This document shows positions 26,035 to 34,610 of a DNA stretch of 64,000 nt, one piece after another (position 1 is the first letter of the stretch; each line of letters opens with the position of its first letter). The stretch comes from Streptomyces sp. CB02980 (GTDB lineage: Bacteria; Actinomycetota; Actinomycetes; Streptomycetales; Streptomycetaceae), in contig NZ_JACSCH020000009.1 of NCBI RefSeq assembly GCF_014451325.2, positions 124,001-188,000 of the forward strand. The letters run 5' to 3'. Under the pieces are notes generated by a model. It saw only the letters and a program-made list of their open reading frames with translations, had not been told where the DNA came from and made no database searches. The position numbers were made by a program, and so were the translations under genes.

Positions 26035-26949
26035 TCACTCGCCCGGTGGCCCCGTCGGCGGTCTGCCGCCGACCGTCGTGACCGCCTGCGCGCCCGCGCG
26101 GCAGCCCGCCTCGGCGGCTTTCGCGGGATCCGCGCCCGCGAGCCGGGCCGCCAGGAAGGCCCCGGTGAACGCGTCGCCCGCGCCCGTCGAGTCCACCGGC
26201 CGGACCGCAGGAGCCGTCACCCGCGCGGTCACCGAGCCGTCCTCGGCGACCAGGGCGCCCGACGCCCCGAGGGTGACCACGACCAGCGGGAATCGGCGGC
26301 TCAACTCGGCCGCCGCCACATCCGGTTCGTCGCGTCCGGTGAGCGACCGGGCCTCGTCGGCGTTGGGCAGCAGCACCTCCGCGCCGTCAGCCGCCGCGAG
26401 GAACCGGTCCACCCCCAGCTCCGCGAGGAACCCCGCCGACGCCGGGTCCACACTCACCGGCACCCCCGCCTCCCGTGCGTCCCGCAGCGCCAGCCGGGCG
26501 GTCTCGCGGCTCGGCGCGGCGAAGAACAGGTAGCCGGAGAGATGCAGCCGGGCCACGCCGTCGAGCAGGCCCGCCGACCAGTCGCCGGGGGAGAGGCGCA
26601 GGGCGGCGCCGCTGTCGGTGAGGAAGGTGCGCTCCGCCGAGGAGTCCACGAGCGCGATCACGCTGGCCGTCGCCGCCTCGGTGTCCGGGACGAGCAGGGG
26701 ACGCACGCCCGCCCGCCGCAGCGCCCGCTCGTGCCAGTCGGCCGCGTCCGTCCCCACCCGGCCGAGGATGCGCACGTCAGGGCATCCGTAACGCACCGCC
26801 CAGCAGGCCGCGTTGGCTCCGGCGCCGCCCGGCAGGGTCCGTATCTCCGCCGCCGTGTCGGTCGCGGGCGTCAGCGGGGTCCGGTGCCGGGCGACGACGT
26901 CCGTGACCACGTCCCCGACGACGAGCAGCGCACCCGCCGCCCGGCTCAC
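26035..26949 (-). CDS. psuK: PfkB-family carbohydrate kinase, probable pseudouridine kinase
   Basis: A 304-residue ribokinase-type sugar kinase. Motif 1 GGAGANAACWAV near residue 35 and the ATP/catalytic motif PVDSTGAGDAFTGAF near residue 250 (Asp is the base) are intact. Its GTG start overlaps the psuG stop by four bases, so the two are translated together. By analogy with E. coli PsuK it should phosphorylate pseudouridine to the 5'-phosphate, the substrate of PsuG. The N-terminal residues (VSRAAGALLVVGD) and the D-rich loop are typical of PfkB proteins. The specific substrate rests on gene context, not on residues. Confidence 0.82.
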   Translation of the reverse strand: MSRAAGALLVVGDVVTDVVARHRTPLTPATDTAAEIRTLPGGAGANAACWAVRYGCPDVRILGRVGTDAADWHERALRRAGVRPLLVPDTEAATASVIALVDSSAERTFLTDSGAALRLSPGDWSAGLLDGVARLHLSGYLFFAAPSRETARLALRDAREAGVPVSVDPASAGFLAELGVDRFLAAADGAEVLLPNADEARSLTGRDEPDVAAAELSRRFPLVVVTLGASGALVAEDGSVTARVTAPAVRPVDSTGAGDAFTGAFLAARLAGADPAKAAEAGCRAGAQAVTTVGGRPPTGPPGE

Positions 26950-27950
26950 CGGCCGCCCGCGCCGGGCGCGGACCCGGAGCCGTGCGAGGGCTCGGCGCCG
27001 GGCGCGGGTACGGAGTCCCGCCCGGCTTCGGTGCCGGCCGCCGTCCCCGCGCCGTACGCCCCCGCGATCCTCGCCGCGAGCCGCACATTGCCCCGTACCG
27101 CCGCCAGGTTGGCCTCCAGGGAGGCCCCTTCCGTGTGCACCGTCAGGTATTCGAGCAGGAACGGCGTCACCGCCTGCCCGGTGATCCCCTTCTCCTTCGC
27201 CGCCGCCAGGCCGCCCGCGAGCACCCGGTCGTGCAGCGCGGGATCCAACTGCTCCGCCACCGGCACCGGATTGGCCACGATCAGCGCCGCCCGTGGCCCG
27301 CCGAGCCGGTCCTGGGCCCGTATCACCTCGGCCACCGCCTCCGGGGTCCGCAGGGTCCAGTCGACCGGCTCGCCCGAGGAGGCGAGGTAGAAGCCGGGGA
27401 AGTGCTCCGTTCCGTACCCGACGACCGTCACGCCGAGCGTCTCCAGGCGCTGGAGCGTCGCGGGCACGTCGAGGATCGACTTGACCCCGGCGCACACCAC
27501 GGTGGTGCCGACACGGGCGAGCAGCCGCAGGTCGGCGGACTCGTCCTGGGTGTCGGTCCACTCGCGGTGAACACCGCCGAGGCCTCCGGTCGCGAACACC
27601 CGTATGCCGGCCGCGTCCGCGAGCCAGGCCGTCGCCGACACCGTCGTCGCCCCGGTCACGCCGGTCGCCAGGGCCGGGGCGAGGTCGCGGTGCCCCAGCT
27701 TCCGCACCGCCGGGTCCTCGGCGATCCGGGTCAGCGCCGCCCGGTCCAGGCCGACCCTGGCAGTGCCGTCGACCACGGCGATCGTGGCGGGGACGGCGCC
27801 CCCGGCCCGCACCAGCTCCTCAAGCTCCAGGGCCACCGCCAGGTTCCGCGGGCGCGGCAGGCCGTGGGCGATGATCGTCGATTCCAGCGCGACGACGGGA
27901 CGCCCCTCGTGGAGCGCCTCGCGTACCTCTTCGGACACCTGTGTGGACAT
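26946..27950 (-). CDS. psuG: Pseudouridine-5'-phosphate glycosidase
   Basis: A 334-residue enzyme that reversibly breaks the C-C bond of pseudouridine 5'-phosphate into uracil and ribose 5-phosphate. The family signatures are present: VVALESTIIAHGLPRP with the catalytic Glu near residue 23, FATGGLGGVHR, the Lys in VCAGVKSILD, and the AFLLE-type FLLEYLTVHTEG. The last 35 residues are a Gly/Ala/Pro-rich low-complexity tail that the E. coli enzyme lacks. AGGA is 8 bases before ATG 27950. It forms a two-gene unit with the overlapping PfkB kinase. The 273 bp between it and the cupin gene hold nothing that I can call a gene. Confidence 0.95.
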   Translation of the reverse strand: MSTQVSEEVREALHEGRPVVALESTIIAHGLPRPRNLAVALELEELVRAGGAVPATIAVVDGTARVGLDRAALTRIAEDPAVRKLGHRDLAPALATGVTGATTVSATAWLADAAGIRVFATGGLGGVHREWTDTQDESADLRLLARVGTTVVCAGVKSILDVPATLQRLETLGVTVVGYGTEHFPGFYLASSGEPVDWTLRTPEAVAEVIRAQDRLGGPRAALIVANPVPVAEQLDPALHDRVLAGGLAAAKEKGITGQAVTPFLLEYLTVHTEGASLEANLAAVRGNVRLAARIAGAYGAGTAAGTEAGRDSVPAPGAEPSHGSGSAPGAGGR

Positions 27951-28209
27951 GTCCCATTCCTGGCGCGACCACAGGCCCCGCAAACCTCGTCGGCGAGCTC
28001 CGGCCACACCGTGGGGGCGCCTTCGGATTCCGTCACGGGGTGCCCGGCGGGGGTGTCCGGGGCGGCCGCGCCACCCGTCCGGCGCTGCGCCGAAGGGGTC
28101 GTGCGGATTTCGTCGCCGCGTCGGGTTCCGGGCATCGCGCCTGGTGGGAGGCGAAGCGGAGGGCTTCCGTCCATCCGGGCCCGGCATCGGAGCGGCCCTG
28201 GACCCCCGC

Positions 28210-28215
28210 TACAGT
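28210..28215 (+). promoter_or_regulatory. -10 box of the cupin gene (leaderless)
   Basis: TACAGT ends 8 bases before the cupin ATG, so transcription should begin at or within a base or two of the start codon. No clear -35 box was seen. Confidence 0.5.
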
Positions 28216-28223
28216 CACCGCCC

Positions 28224-28580
28224 ATGACGACACATGACCAGCCCTCCTTCGCCGTGCACATCCCCGACGCGGAGCTCGAGGCGGAGCCGCTCGACCCCGC
28301 CCAGATCGTCTCCGGTACGCCCGAGGTGACGGGCAAGGTGCTGTGGGAGTCCGCCGACGGCAAGCAGCTGCGGGGCATCTGGCAGATCACGCCCGGCGTC
28401 GTCACCGACACCGAGGCCGACGAGCTGTTCGTGGTGGTCTCCGGCCGGGCGACCGTCGCCGTCGAGGGCGGGGCCGTCCTGGAGATCGGACCCGGCGACG
28501 CCTGCGTGCTCCGCGAGGGCGACCGGACGACCTGGACCGTGCACGAGACCCTGCGCAAGGCGTACCACATCAGCCTCTGA
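28224..28580 (+). CDS. Small cupin-domain protein
   Basis: A 118-residue single-domain cupin of the DUF861/Cupin_3 type, a small beta-barrel. The segment LRGIWQITPGVVTDTEADELFVVVSGRATV carries the cupin motif 1 region (seen in parts: TEADELFVVVSG), and IGPGDACVLREGD the motif 2. The first His pair typical of metal-binding cupins is largely replaced (TDTEADE), and only HETLRK carries a His, so metal binding is uncertain. Its function is unknown; relatives are often enzymes of small polar molecules such as ureidoglycolate. No ribosome-binding site is visible, in keeping with a leaderless start. Confidence 0.8.
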   Translation: MTTHDQPSFAVHIPDAELEAEPLDPAQIVSGTPEVTGKVLWESADGKQLRGIWQITPGVVTDTEADELFVVVSGRATVAVEGGAVLEIGPGDACVLREGDRTTWTVHETLRKAYHISL

Positions 28581-28632
28581 TGCCCCCTGGGGCCTCTGAA
28601 GTCACGTCGGGCAGCACGGAGTTGAGGTCTGG

Positions 28633-28658
28633 TAGGAAACCTTCCTATCGGCTAGCAT
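28633..28658 (+). promoter_or_regulatory. Inverted-repeat operator and -10 box of the phosphoesterase operon
   Basis: TAGGAA-ACC-TTCCTA (28633-28647) is a perfect 6+6 inverted repeat. TAGCAT (28653-28658) fits a -10 box, so the repeat would cover the -35 to spacer region and suits a repressor site. Confidence 0.65.
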
Positions 28659-28664
28659 CCCCGG

Positions 28665-28892
28665 CAGCGGCTTGGCGCGGCGCCCCACCCCAAGGGGCGT
28701 GACGCGCTCAGCGAGAGCTCTGACCCGGCCGCCGAGCACCACCCCGCCGTGTGGCGCCCGAATCGCCACCCGGCCGGTCGCCCGTGCCCGTACCCACGGC
28801 ACGGGCGCCCCGGCCCGCCGCCGCGCGGCGGTCCGTGGTGCGCCGCACCGGTGTCCAGCTCTCGCCGACCCCACAGGCCAGGGAGCCCAGGT
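28665..28892 (+). other. Long 5' leader of the phosphoesterase gene
   Basis: About 228 bases lie between the putative transcription start and the ATG. They contain the hairpin CGCCCC-acccca-AGGGGCG and GCCGCCG-cg-CGGCGGT-like pairings. The whole gap 28581-28892 holds no gene that I can support. No known riboswitch consensus was recognised. Confidence 0.4.
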
Positions 28893-30233
28893 ATGCGCCT
28901 GAACGCCTCCGCCCCACCACGCCGCACCACCACCCCTCTCCCCTTCGTCCTCGCCGCCGTGCTGCTGCTCGTCGGCGGGCTCCTGCTCGCCCTCCCGGAC
29001 CGGGCCGGAGCCGCCGCCGACGTCCTGATCTCCCAGGGCCGACCGGCCACGTCCTCCTCCGTCGAGGACGGCACCTTCGGCCCGGAGAAGGCCTTCGACG
29101 GCGTCTCCAGCACCCGCTGGGCCAGCGCCGAAGGCGTCGACCCCCAGTGGATCCGGGTCGACCTCGGCCCCTCGGCCACCGTCTCCCGCGTCAAGCTCGT
29201 CTGGGAGGCCGCGTACGCCAAGGCCTACCGCGTCGAGATCTCCACCGACGGCACCACCTGGACCCGCCTCGCCAACGAGACCGCGGGGAACGGCGCCACG
29301 GACGACTGGACCGGACTCACCGGCCAGGGCCGCTACCTCCGCGTGTACGGGACCGCCCGCGGCACCTCGTACGGCTACTCGCTCTTCACGGTGGAGGTCT
29401 ACGGCACCACCGGCACCACGGAGCCGCCCACCGGCGCGTTCACCGTCGTCGCGGCCGGCGACATCGCCGCCCAGTGCACCGCCTCCAGCAGCTCCTGCGC
29501 CCACCCCAAGACCGCAGCCCTGGCCCAGCGGATCGCGCCGTCCTTCTATCTGACGATGGGCGACAACCAGTACGACGACGCCCTGCTCTCCGACTTCAAG
29601 AACTACTACGACAAGTCCTGGGGCGCCTTCAAGGCGAAGACCCGCCCCGTGCCCGGCAACCACGAGACCTACGACCCGGCCGGCCCGCTCGCCGGGTACA
29701 AGTCCTACTTCGGCTCGATCGCCTACCCGCAGGGCAAGTCGTACTACAGCTACGACCAGGGCAACTGGCACTTCCTCGCCCTCGACTCCAACTCCTTCGA
29801 CGACGCCGCCCAGATCCAGTGGCTCAAGGACGACCTCGCGCGGAACACCAAGGGCTGCGTCGCCGCCTACTTCCACCACCCGCTGTACTCCTCCGGCGGC
29901 CACGGCAACGACCCCGTCTCCAAGCCCGTCTGGCAGATCCTCTACAACGCCAAGGCCGACCTGGTGCTCAACGGACACGACCACCACTACGAGCGCTTCG
30001 CCCCGCAGGACCCCAACGGGCGGGCCACCGCCGACGGCATCGTCGAGATCGTCGGCGGCATGGGCGGCGCCGAGCCCTACGACATCGAGACCGTCCAGCC
30101 CAACAGCCAGAAGCGGATCAGCGGTCCGTACGGCGTCCTGAAGCTGGACCTCACCGACACCACCTACACCTGGCAGTACGTCGGCACCGACAACCAGGTG
30201 AAGGACTCCGGCCCGACCTACACCTGCCACTGA
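28893..30233 (+). CDS. Secreted metallophosphoesterase with N-terminal discoidin (F5/8C) domain
   Basis: A 446-residue exported enzyme. There is a signal peptide (basic start, then LPFVLAAVLLLVGGLLLALP, in parts, to about residue 37, AGAAA), an F5/8 type C domain (about 40-170; SRVKLVWEAA, SVEDGTFGPEKAFDG in parts) for carbohydrate or surface binding, then a calcineurin-like phosphoesterase domain: AGDIAAQ, MGDNQYDD, VPGNHETYD, and NGHDHHYERF, which supply the two-metal site. It should remove phosphate from an extracellular ester. GGGAG is 7 bases before ATG 28893. Its stop overlaps the MFS start by one base (TGATG), so the next gene is translationally coupled. Confidence 0.92.
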   Translation: MRLNASAPPRRTTTPLPFVLAAVLLLVGGLLLALPDRAGAAADVLISQGRPATSSSVEDGTFGPEKAFDGVSSTRWASAEGVDPQWIRVDLGPSATVSRVKLVWEAAYAKAYRVEISTDGTTWTRLANETAGNGATDDWTGLTGQGRYLRVYGTARGTSYGYSLFTVEVYGTTGTTEPPTGAFTVVAAGDIAAQCTASSSSCAHPKTAALAQRIAPSFYLTMGDNQYDDALLSDFKNYYDKSWGAFKAKTRPVPGNHETYDPAGPLAGYKSYFGSIAYPQGKSYYSYDQGNWHFLALDSNSFDDAAQIQWLKDDLARNTKGCVAAYFHHPLYSSGGHGNDPVSKPVWQILYNAKADLVLNGHDHHYERFAPQDPNGRATADGIVEIVGGMGGAEPYDIETVQPNSQKRISGPYGVLKLDLTDTTYTWQYVGTDNQVKDSGPTYTCH

Positions 30234-31540
30234 TGTACCTCGCGACCACCGGTCGCCCCGACGCGCCGCCCGCCCCCTCGGGGGTCCGGCGGCGCGTCCC
30301 CGGCACCGTCCTCGCCCTCGGCGCGGTCAGCCTGGTCACCGACATCTCCTCGGAGATGGTGACCGCCGTCCTGCCGCTCTACCTGGTCCTCGGACTCGGC
30401 CTCTCCCCGCTCCAGTTCGGGCTGCTCGACGGCCTCTCGACCGGCGCCACCGCGTTCGTACGGCTCCTCGGCGGCGCCACCGCCGACCGCGGCGGCCGTC
30501 ACAAGCAGGTCGGCGGGCTCGGCTACGCCCTGTCCGCCTGCTCCCGGCTCGGCCTTCTCCTCGCCGGCGGCGCGACCGGCTGGATCGCGACCGCGATCGC
30601 CGCCGACCGGCTCGGCAAGGGCGTCCGCACCGCCCCGCGCGACGCGCTCATCACCCTGCACAGCCCGCCCGAGGACCTGGGGCGCGCCTTCGGCACGCAC
30701 AGGGCCATGGACACCACCGGCGCCCTGCTCGGCCCGCTGGCCGCCTTCGCGCTGCTGTGGGCGACGGCCGACGCGTACGACGCCGTCTTCGCCGTCAGCT
30801 TCAGCGTCGGGGCGTTCGGCGTCCTGCTGTGGGTGCTGCTCGTCCCCGGGCGGACGCGGGGCGACGAGAAGGCACCCGTCGTCCCGGCGGAGCCACGCGC
30901 GCGGGGCGGGTTCGCGGAACCACGCGCGCGGGGCGGGTTCCTCGGTGGGCTGCTCGGTGGGCTGCGCTCGCCCGGGTACCGACGGATCGTGATCTGCGCC
31001 GGAATCCTCGGCGCCGCCACCATCGGCGACGCCTTCCTCTTCCTGCTGCTCCAGCGACGGCTCGCGTTCGACGCGACCTGGTTCCCGTTCCTGCCGCTCG
31101 GCGCGGCCGCCGTCTATCTGCTGCTCGCCGTACCCGCCGGACGTCTCGCCGACCGGATCGGGCGGCGAGCACCGCTCCTGTACGGGCACGGGGCCCTGCT
31201 CCTCGCCTACGGACTGCTCCTCGCCCCGCTGCCCGACCCCGTGGTGCTCCTGGGCGTCCTCCTCCTGCTCGGGGTCTTCTACGCCGCCACCGACGGCGTC
31301 CTGATGGCCCTGGCGGGCCCCTTCCTGACCGAGGGCCGGCAGGCGAGCGGTCTCGCCGTCGTCCAGACCGCGCAGGCGCTGGCCCGGCTCGGTGCCGCCG
31401 TCGCGTTCGGCGCAGTCTGGACCGCGAGCGGGCCGGAGGCCGCGCTCGTCGCCGCGCTGCTCGCCCTCACGGTGGCCCTGTGCTGCGCCGCGCGGCTGCT
31501 GCCCACGACTCCTTCCGAGCCCTCCGAGAGGAGCGACTGA
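30233..31540 (+). CDS. MFS transporter
   Basis: A 435-residue major facilitator with about 12 membrane helices. The loop signature between helices 2 and 3 is seen as GGATADRGGRHKQ, the repeat in the second half as GRLADRIGRRAPL. The start resembles MFS proteins that begin VLALGAVSLVTDISSEMV. The central cytoplasmic loop carries a direct duplication EPRARGGF-A-EPRARGGF. The ATG overlaps the phosphoesterase TGA, and a TolB-like gene follows after 3 bp, so the three form one operon. Substrate unknown; cleaved products of the phosphoesterase are one guess. Confidence 0.88.
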   Translation: MYLATTGRPDAPPAPSGVRRRVPGTVLALGAVSLVTDISSEMVTAVLPLYLVLGLGLSPLQFGLLDGLSTGATAFVRLLGGATADRGGRHKQVGGLGYALSACSRLGLLLAGGATGWIATAIAADRLGKGVRTAPRDALITLHSPPEDLGRAFGTHRAMDTTGALLGPLAAFALLWATADAYDAVFAVSFSVGAFGVLLWVLLVPGRTRGDEKAPVVPAEPRARGGFAEPRARGGFLGGLLGGLRSPGYRRIVICAGILGAATIGDAFLFLLLQRRLAFDATWFPFLPLGAAAVYLLLAVPAGRLADRIGRRAPLLYGHGALLLAYGLLLAPLPDPVVLLGVLLLLGVFYAATDGVLMALAGPFLTEGRQASGLAVVQTAQALARLGAAVAFGAVWTASGPEAALVAALLALTVALCCAARLLPTTPSEPSERSD

Positions 31541-31543
31541 CCC

Positions 31544-32539
31544 ATGTCCGACCTGACCGGCGCCGGCCCGTCCACCCGTGCGCGCGTGTGGATCCTCGTA
31601 CTCGCCCTTGTGCTGCTCGGCGGCGGCGCCACCGCCTATACGCTGCGCGCGGCCTCGGGCCGCGAGGCCGCGGTCGCCGGGACCGCCGACCCCGGCTTCA
31701 CCCTCGAACGCGCCACCGGCGCGCTCTACACGCGGGACACCGCCAGCGGCCGCATCGCGCGCGTGGACCCGTCCGCGCCCGGCGGCCGGGTGGTGGGCGG
31801 CCCCTCCTGCGACCGCTTCCACGCGGCCGGGCCCACCGCCCTCTGCCTCCAGCTCAGGCCGGGCGTCCCGGCCCGCTCGTACGTCCTCGTGCTCGACCGG
31901 CGGCTGCGCGAGGTCCGCCGGATCGGTCTGCCCGGCATCCCCAGCCGGGCCCGGGTCTCGGCCTCCGGGAACATGCTCGCCTGGACGATGTTCGCGACCG
32001 GCGACTCCTACGCGCGCTCGTCCTTCTCCACCCGGACCTCGATCCTCGATCTGCGCACCGGCTACCTGGTGAAGAACATCGAGCAGATCCCGCTCACCCT
32101 CGGCGGCCGCCGCCACCACGCCCCCGACGTCAACTACTGGGGTGTCAGCTTCGCCGCCGACGACAACCGCTTCTACGCGACCGTCTCCACGGGCGGCCGC
32201 ACCCATCTCGTCGAGGGCGACATGCGGACCTGGTCCGCCAAGGCCCTGCGGGAGAACGTCGAATGCCCGTCGCTCTCCCCGGACGGCACCCGGCTCGCCT
32301 TCAAGAAGAGGGTCTCCGACGGCCCGAGCGAGCCGTGGCGGCTGTACGTGTACGACCTGGGCACCGGGCGCGAACACGCGGTCGCCGAGCGGCGCGGCAT
32401 CGACGACCAGGCGCTGTGGACGGACCGGAGCACCCTCGCGTACGGCTACGGGGGAGCGGTCTGGTCGGTCCCGGCCGACGGCACGGGCACCCCGCGCCGG
32501 CTGGCGAGCGGGGCGTCCTCCCCGGCGGTGCCGAACTGA
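31544..32539 (+). CDS. TolB-like beta-propeller membrane-anchored protein
   Basis: A 331-residue protein with an N-terminal membrane helix (VWILVLALVLLGGGATAY, about residues 14-31) and an extracytoplasmic domain whose repeated segments (SFAADDNRFYATVS, PSLSPDGTRLAFKK, LYVYDLGTGREHAV, DDQALWTDRSTLAYG) are PD40/TolB beta-propeller blades. It likely binds a partner protein or ligand at the membrane surface. AGAGGAG is about 9 bases before the ATG; the MFS stop is 3 bases upstream. The role in this operon is unknown. Confidence 0.82.
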   Translation: MSDLTGAGPSTRARVWILVLALVLLGGGATAYTLRAASGREAAVAGTADPGFTLERATGALYTRDTASGRIARVDPSAPGGRVVGGPSCDRFHAAGPTALCLQLRPGVPARSYVLVLDRRLREVRRIGLPGIPSRARVSASGNMLAWTMFATGDSYARSSFSTRTSILDLRTGYLVKNIEQIPLTLGGRRHHAPDVNYWGVSFAADDNRFYATVSTGGRTHLVEGDMRTWSAKALRENVECPSLSPDGTRLAFKKRVSDGPSEPWRLYVYDLGTGREHAVAERRGIDDQALWTDRSTLAYGYGGAVWSVPADGTGTPRRLASGASSPAVPN

Positions 32540-32645
32540 CCGACGGCGGTGCCGCATGACCCGACCGTACGGCCGTGCCGCATCGACCGACGGCGGTGCC
32601 GCACGACCCGACCGGACGGCGGTGCCGCACGACGCGACCGTGCGG
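32540..32645. repeat. Imperfect ~25-bp tandem repeat between convergent genes
   Basis: Four units of the form CGACCGNACGGCGGTGCCGC plus ACGAC follow each other, with a partial fifth, between the TolB-like stop and the MFS stop on the other strand. Variation lies mainly in the third to seventh bases. Confidence 0.8.
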
Positions 32646-32649
32646 AGCC

Positions 32650-33948
32650 TCACGCCTTCCGGAGCGAGCCCCGGATCACGAGCGCGGCCATCGGCAGCAG
32701 CAGGCACGCGGCGATCGCGTTCAGCGGCCCGTATCCCGCCTGCGCCACGATCAGGCCCGCCGCGAGGCCGCCGACGCCGGCGGCGGTGTTCATGATGAAG
32801 TCGGAGAGCCCCTGGACCGCCGCCCGAGCGGCCTGCGGCACCGAGTCCGTGAGCAGCGCCGAGCCGGACACCAGACCCGCCGACCAGCCCAGGCCGAGGA
32901 TGAACAGGCCGAGGGCGGTACGGCCGTGGCTGGGTCCCGCCGTGCCCGCGACGAGCGCCGCCACACCGATGAGACCGACCGCGAGCCCGATCACCGACAG
33001 CCTCCCCAGCCGGTCGGACAGCCAGCCCATCAGGGGCGAGAAGGCGTACATGCCGGCGATGTGCCCACTGATGACGAGCCCGATCAGCCGGATGTCCGCC
33101 CCGTGGTGGGTGAGGGCCACCGGGGTCATCGACATGATCGACACCATCGCGGTGTGCGAGCCGGCGACGGTGACCACCGCGAGGCGGGCCTTCGGGGACT
33201 CCCGCACAGCCCGCATCCCGGCCCGCAGGGAGCGTTCCTCCGGCGCCTCGCCCGCGCCCGTCTCGTCGAGCGCGCGGGCGGTGAGGAGCGGGTCGGGGCG
33301 CAGCAGCACGGCCACCACGGCCGCCGCGATCACGAAGACCCCGGCGGCCCAGACGAAGGGGCCCGCGGTGGCGGGTATCCCCAGACCCGCCACGCTCTTC
33401 CCGGCCGGCGCGGCGATGTTCGGGCCGAGGACCGCCCCGATCGTCGTCGCCCACACCACGGTGGAGATGGCCCGCGCCCGGCGGTCCGGTTCGGCGAGGT
33501 CGGCGGCGGCGAAGCGGGCCGCCAGATTGGCCGAGGACCCGGCGCCGAAGCCGACGAGGCCGAGGAGCAGCAGGGGGAAGCTCTCGGCGACCGCCCCGAG
33601 CACGGTGACCCCGGCGCCGACCGCGCCGATGAGGTACGCGAGGACGAGACCGGCCCGGCGGCCCCGCGAGGCCATCAGGGCGGCCAGCGGCATGGCGAGC
33701 AGCGCGGGCCCCGCCACGGTCGCCGTGGACGCGAGACCGGACAGCGCCTCGGAGCCGCTGACGTCCCTGGCGAGCACGGCGGCGAGGGCGACGCCGGTGG
33801 CGATGCCGAGGCCCCCGAGGATCTGGGTGGCGAGGAGCACGGCCTGGACGCGCCGGCGCAGCGCGGGGAGCTCGGCGTCGGTGACGGGGGCGGGGCCGGG
33901 TATGCGGCCGGGCAGGGTGGCGTCAGGGGCACCGGGGGTGTGGGTCAC
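32650..33948 (-). CDS. MFS transporter (DHA/tetracycline-type)
   Basis: A 432-residue major facilitator with about 12 helices and the helix 2-3 loop ALMASRGRRAGLV; the second half repeats it as LMGWLSDRLGRLSV. The central loop is charged (DETGAGEAPEERS). Relatives export drugs or small metabolites; the substrate cannot be told. The start is GTG 33948 (MTHTPGAP); no ribosome-binding site is seen, so the transcript may be leaderless. It stands alone, convergent with the TolB-like gene and 88 bp from the end of ogt upstream on the same strand. Confidence 0.88.
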   Translation of the reverse strand: MTHTPGAPDATLPGRIPGPAPVTDAELPALRRRVQAVLLATQILGGLGIATGVALAAVLARDVSGSEALSGLASTATVAGPALLAMPLAALMASRGRRAGLVLAYLIGAVGAGVTVLGAVAESFPLLLLGLVGFGAGSSANLAARFAAADLAEPDRRARAISTVVWATTIGAVLGPNIAAPAGKSVAGLGIPATAGPFVWAAGVFVIAAAVVAVLLRPDPLLTARALDETGAGEAPEERSLRAGMRAVRESPKARLAVVTVAGSHTAMVSIMSMTPVALTHHGADIRLIGLVISGHIAGMYAFSPLMGWLSDRLGRLSVIGLAVGLIGVAALVAGTAGPSHGRTALGLFILGLGWSAGLVSGSALLTDSVPQAARAAVQGLSDFIMNTAAGVGGLAAGLIVAQAGYGPLNAIAACLLLPMAALVIRGSLRKA

Positions 33949-34036
33949 TTACGTGAGTGTGCCAGCCGTCCCACCTGATGGGAACGCCTCCCGGCGCGGC
34001 CGGAAGCCCTCCCGGTCCGGCGTTCGGGAGAGGCCC

Positions 34037-34603
34037 TCAGAACAGCGGCGTCGGCAGCACGCCCTCCAGCGCGAGCAGCTGCCGCTTGGTCTCCAGACCG
34101 CCCCCGAAGCCGCCGAGACCGCCGTCGCTCTCCACCACCCGGTGGCACGGCACCACGACCGGCAGCGGATTGGAGCCCATCGCGGCGCCGACCGCCTGCG
34201 CCGCCCCCGGCTGCCCCACACGTCTGGCCAGGTCCCCGTACCCGACGACCGTGCCGTACGGCACACCGCTCGCCAGCTCGCGCAGCACCTGCCGGTTGAA
34301 CCCGGCCGTCAGGCTCCAGTCCAGGGGCAGATCGACATCGCCCGGCTCGCCCGCGAAGTACCGGTCGAGCCGGCGCATCGCGCCCGCGAGCAGCCCCGAG
34401 GCGCGCTCCACCGGCTCCGCGCCGAGCTGCGCCGCCAGCCGGTCGAGCATCCGGTCCCGCCGCGCCGCGTCGGCGTGGAACTCGACCCGCACGAGCCCGC
34501 GCTCGGTCGCGGCGAGGAAGAGCGGCCCGATGGGGCACTCCATGACCGACCACTCCACCGGGACGGCTCGCCCGCCGCCCTCCGGCCCCGCTTCGATGTC
34601 CAT
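34037..34603 (-). CDS. ogt: Methylated-DNA-[protein]-cysteine S-methyltransferase
   Basis: A 188-residue suicide DNA-repair protein that moves an alkyl group from O6 of guanine to its own Cys. The active site PCHRVV lies near residue 155, preceded by the helix-turn-helix signature YGTVVGYGDLARRVG and AVGAAMGSNPLPV. There is no Ada-type N-terminal domain, so this is an Ogt/AGT type. ATG 34603 is chosen because the -10 box TACCGT ends 7 bases before it; the alternative ATG at 34633 lies inside the promoter. The transcript is therefore leaderless and, by its promoter, probably induced by DNA damage through the PafBC route. Confidence 0.95.
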   Translation of the reverse strand: MDIEAGPEGGGRAVPVEWSVMECPIGPLFLAATERGLVRVEFHADAARRDRMLDRLAAQLGAEPVERASGLLAGAMRRLDRYFAGEPGDVDLPLDWSLTAGFNRQVLRELASGVPYGTVVGYGDLARRVGQPGAAQAVGAAMGSNPLPVVVPCHRVVESDGGLGGFGGGLETKRQLLALEGVLPTPLF

Positions 34604-34610
34604 GCCGCCC

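Noticed and set aside
27951..28223. Cys-containing small frame on the minus strand upstream of psuG (with CGACGRARNGTC)
   Set aside because: No start with a ribosome-binding site, it runs on into psuG out of frame, and codon bias is poor.
28665..28892. c-di-AMP (ydaO) or other known riboswitch in the phosphoesterase leader
   Set aside because: Hairpins are present but the conserved bases of the known classes could not be found.
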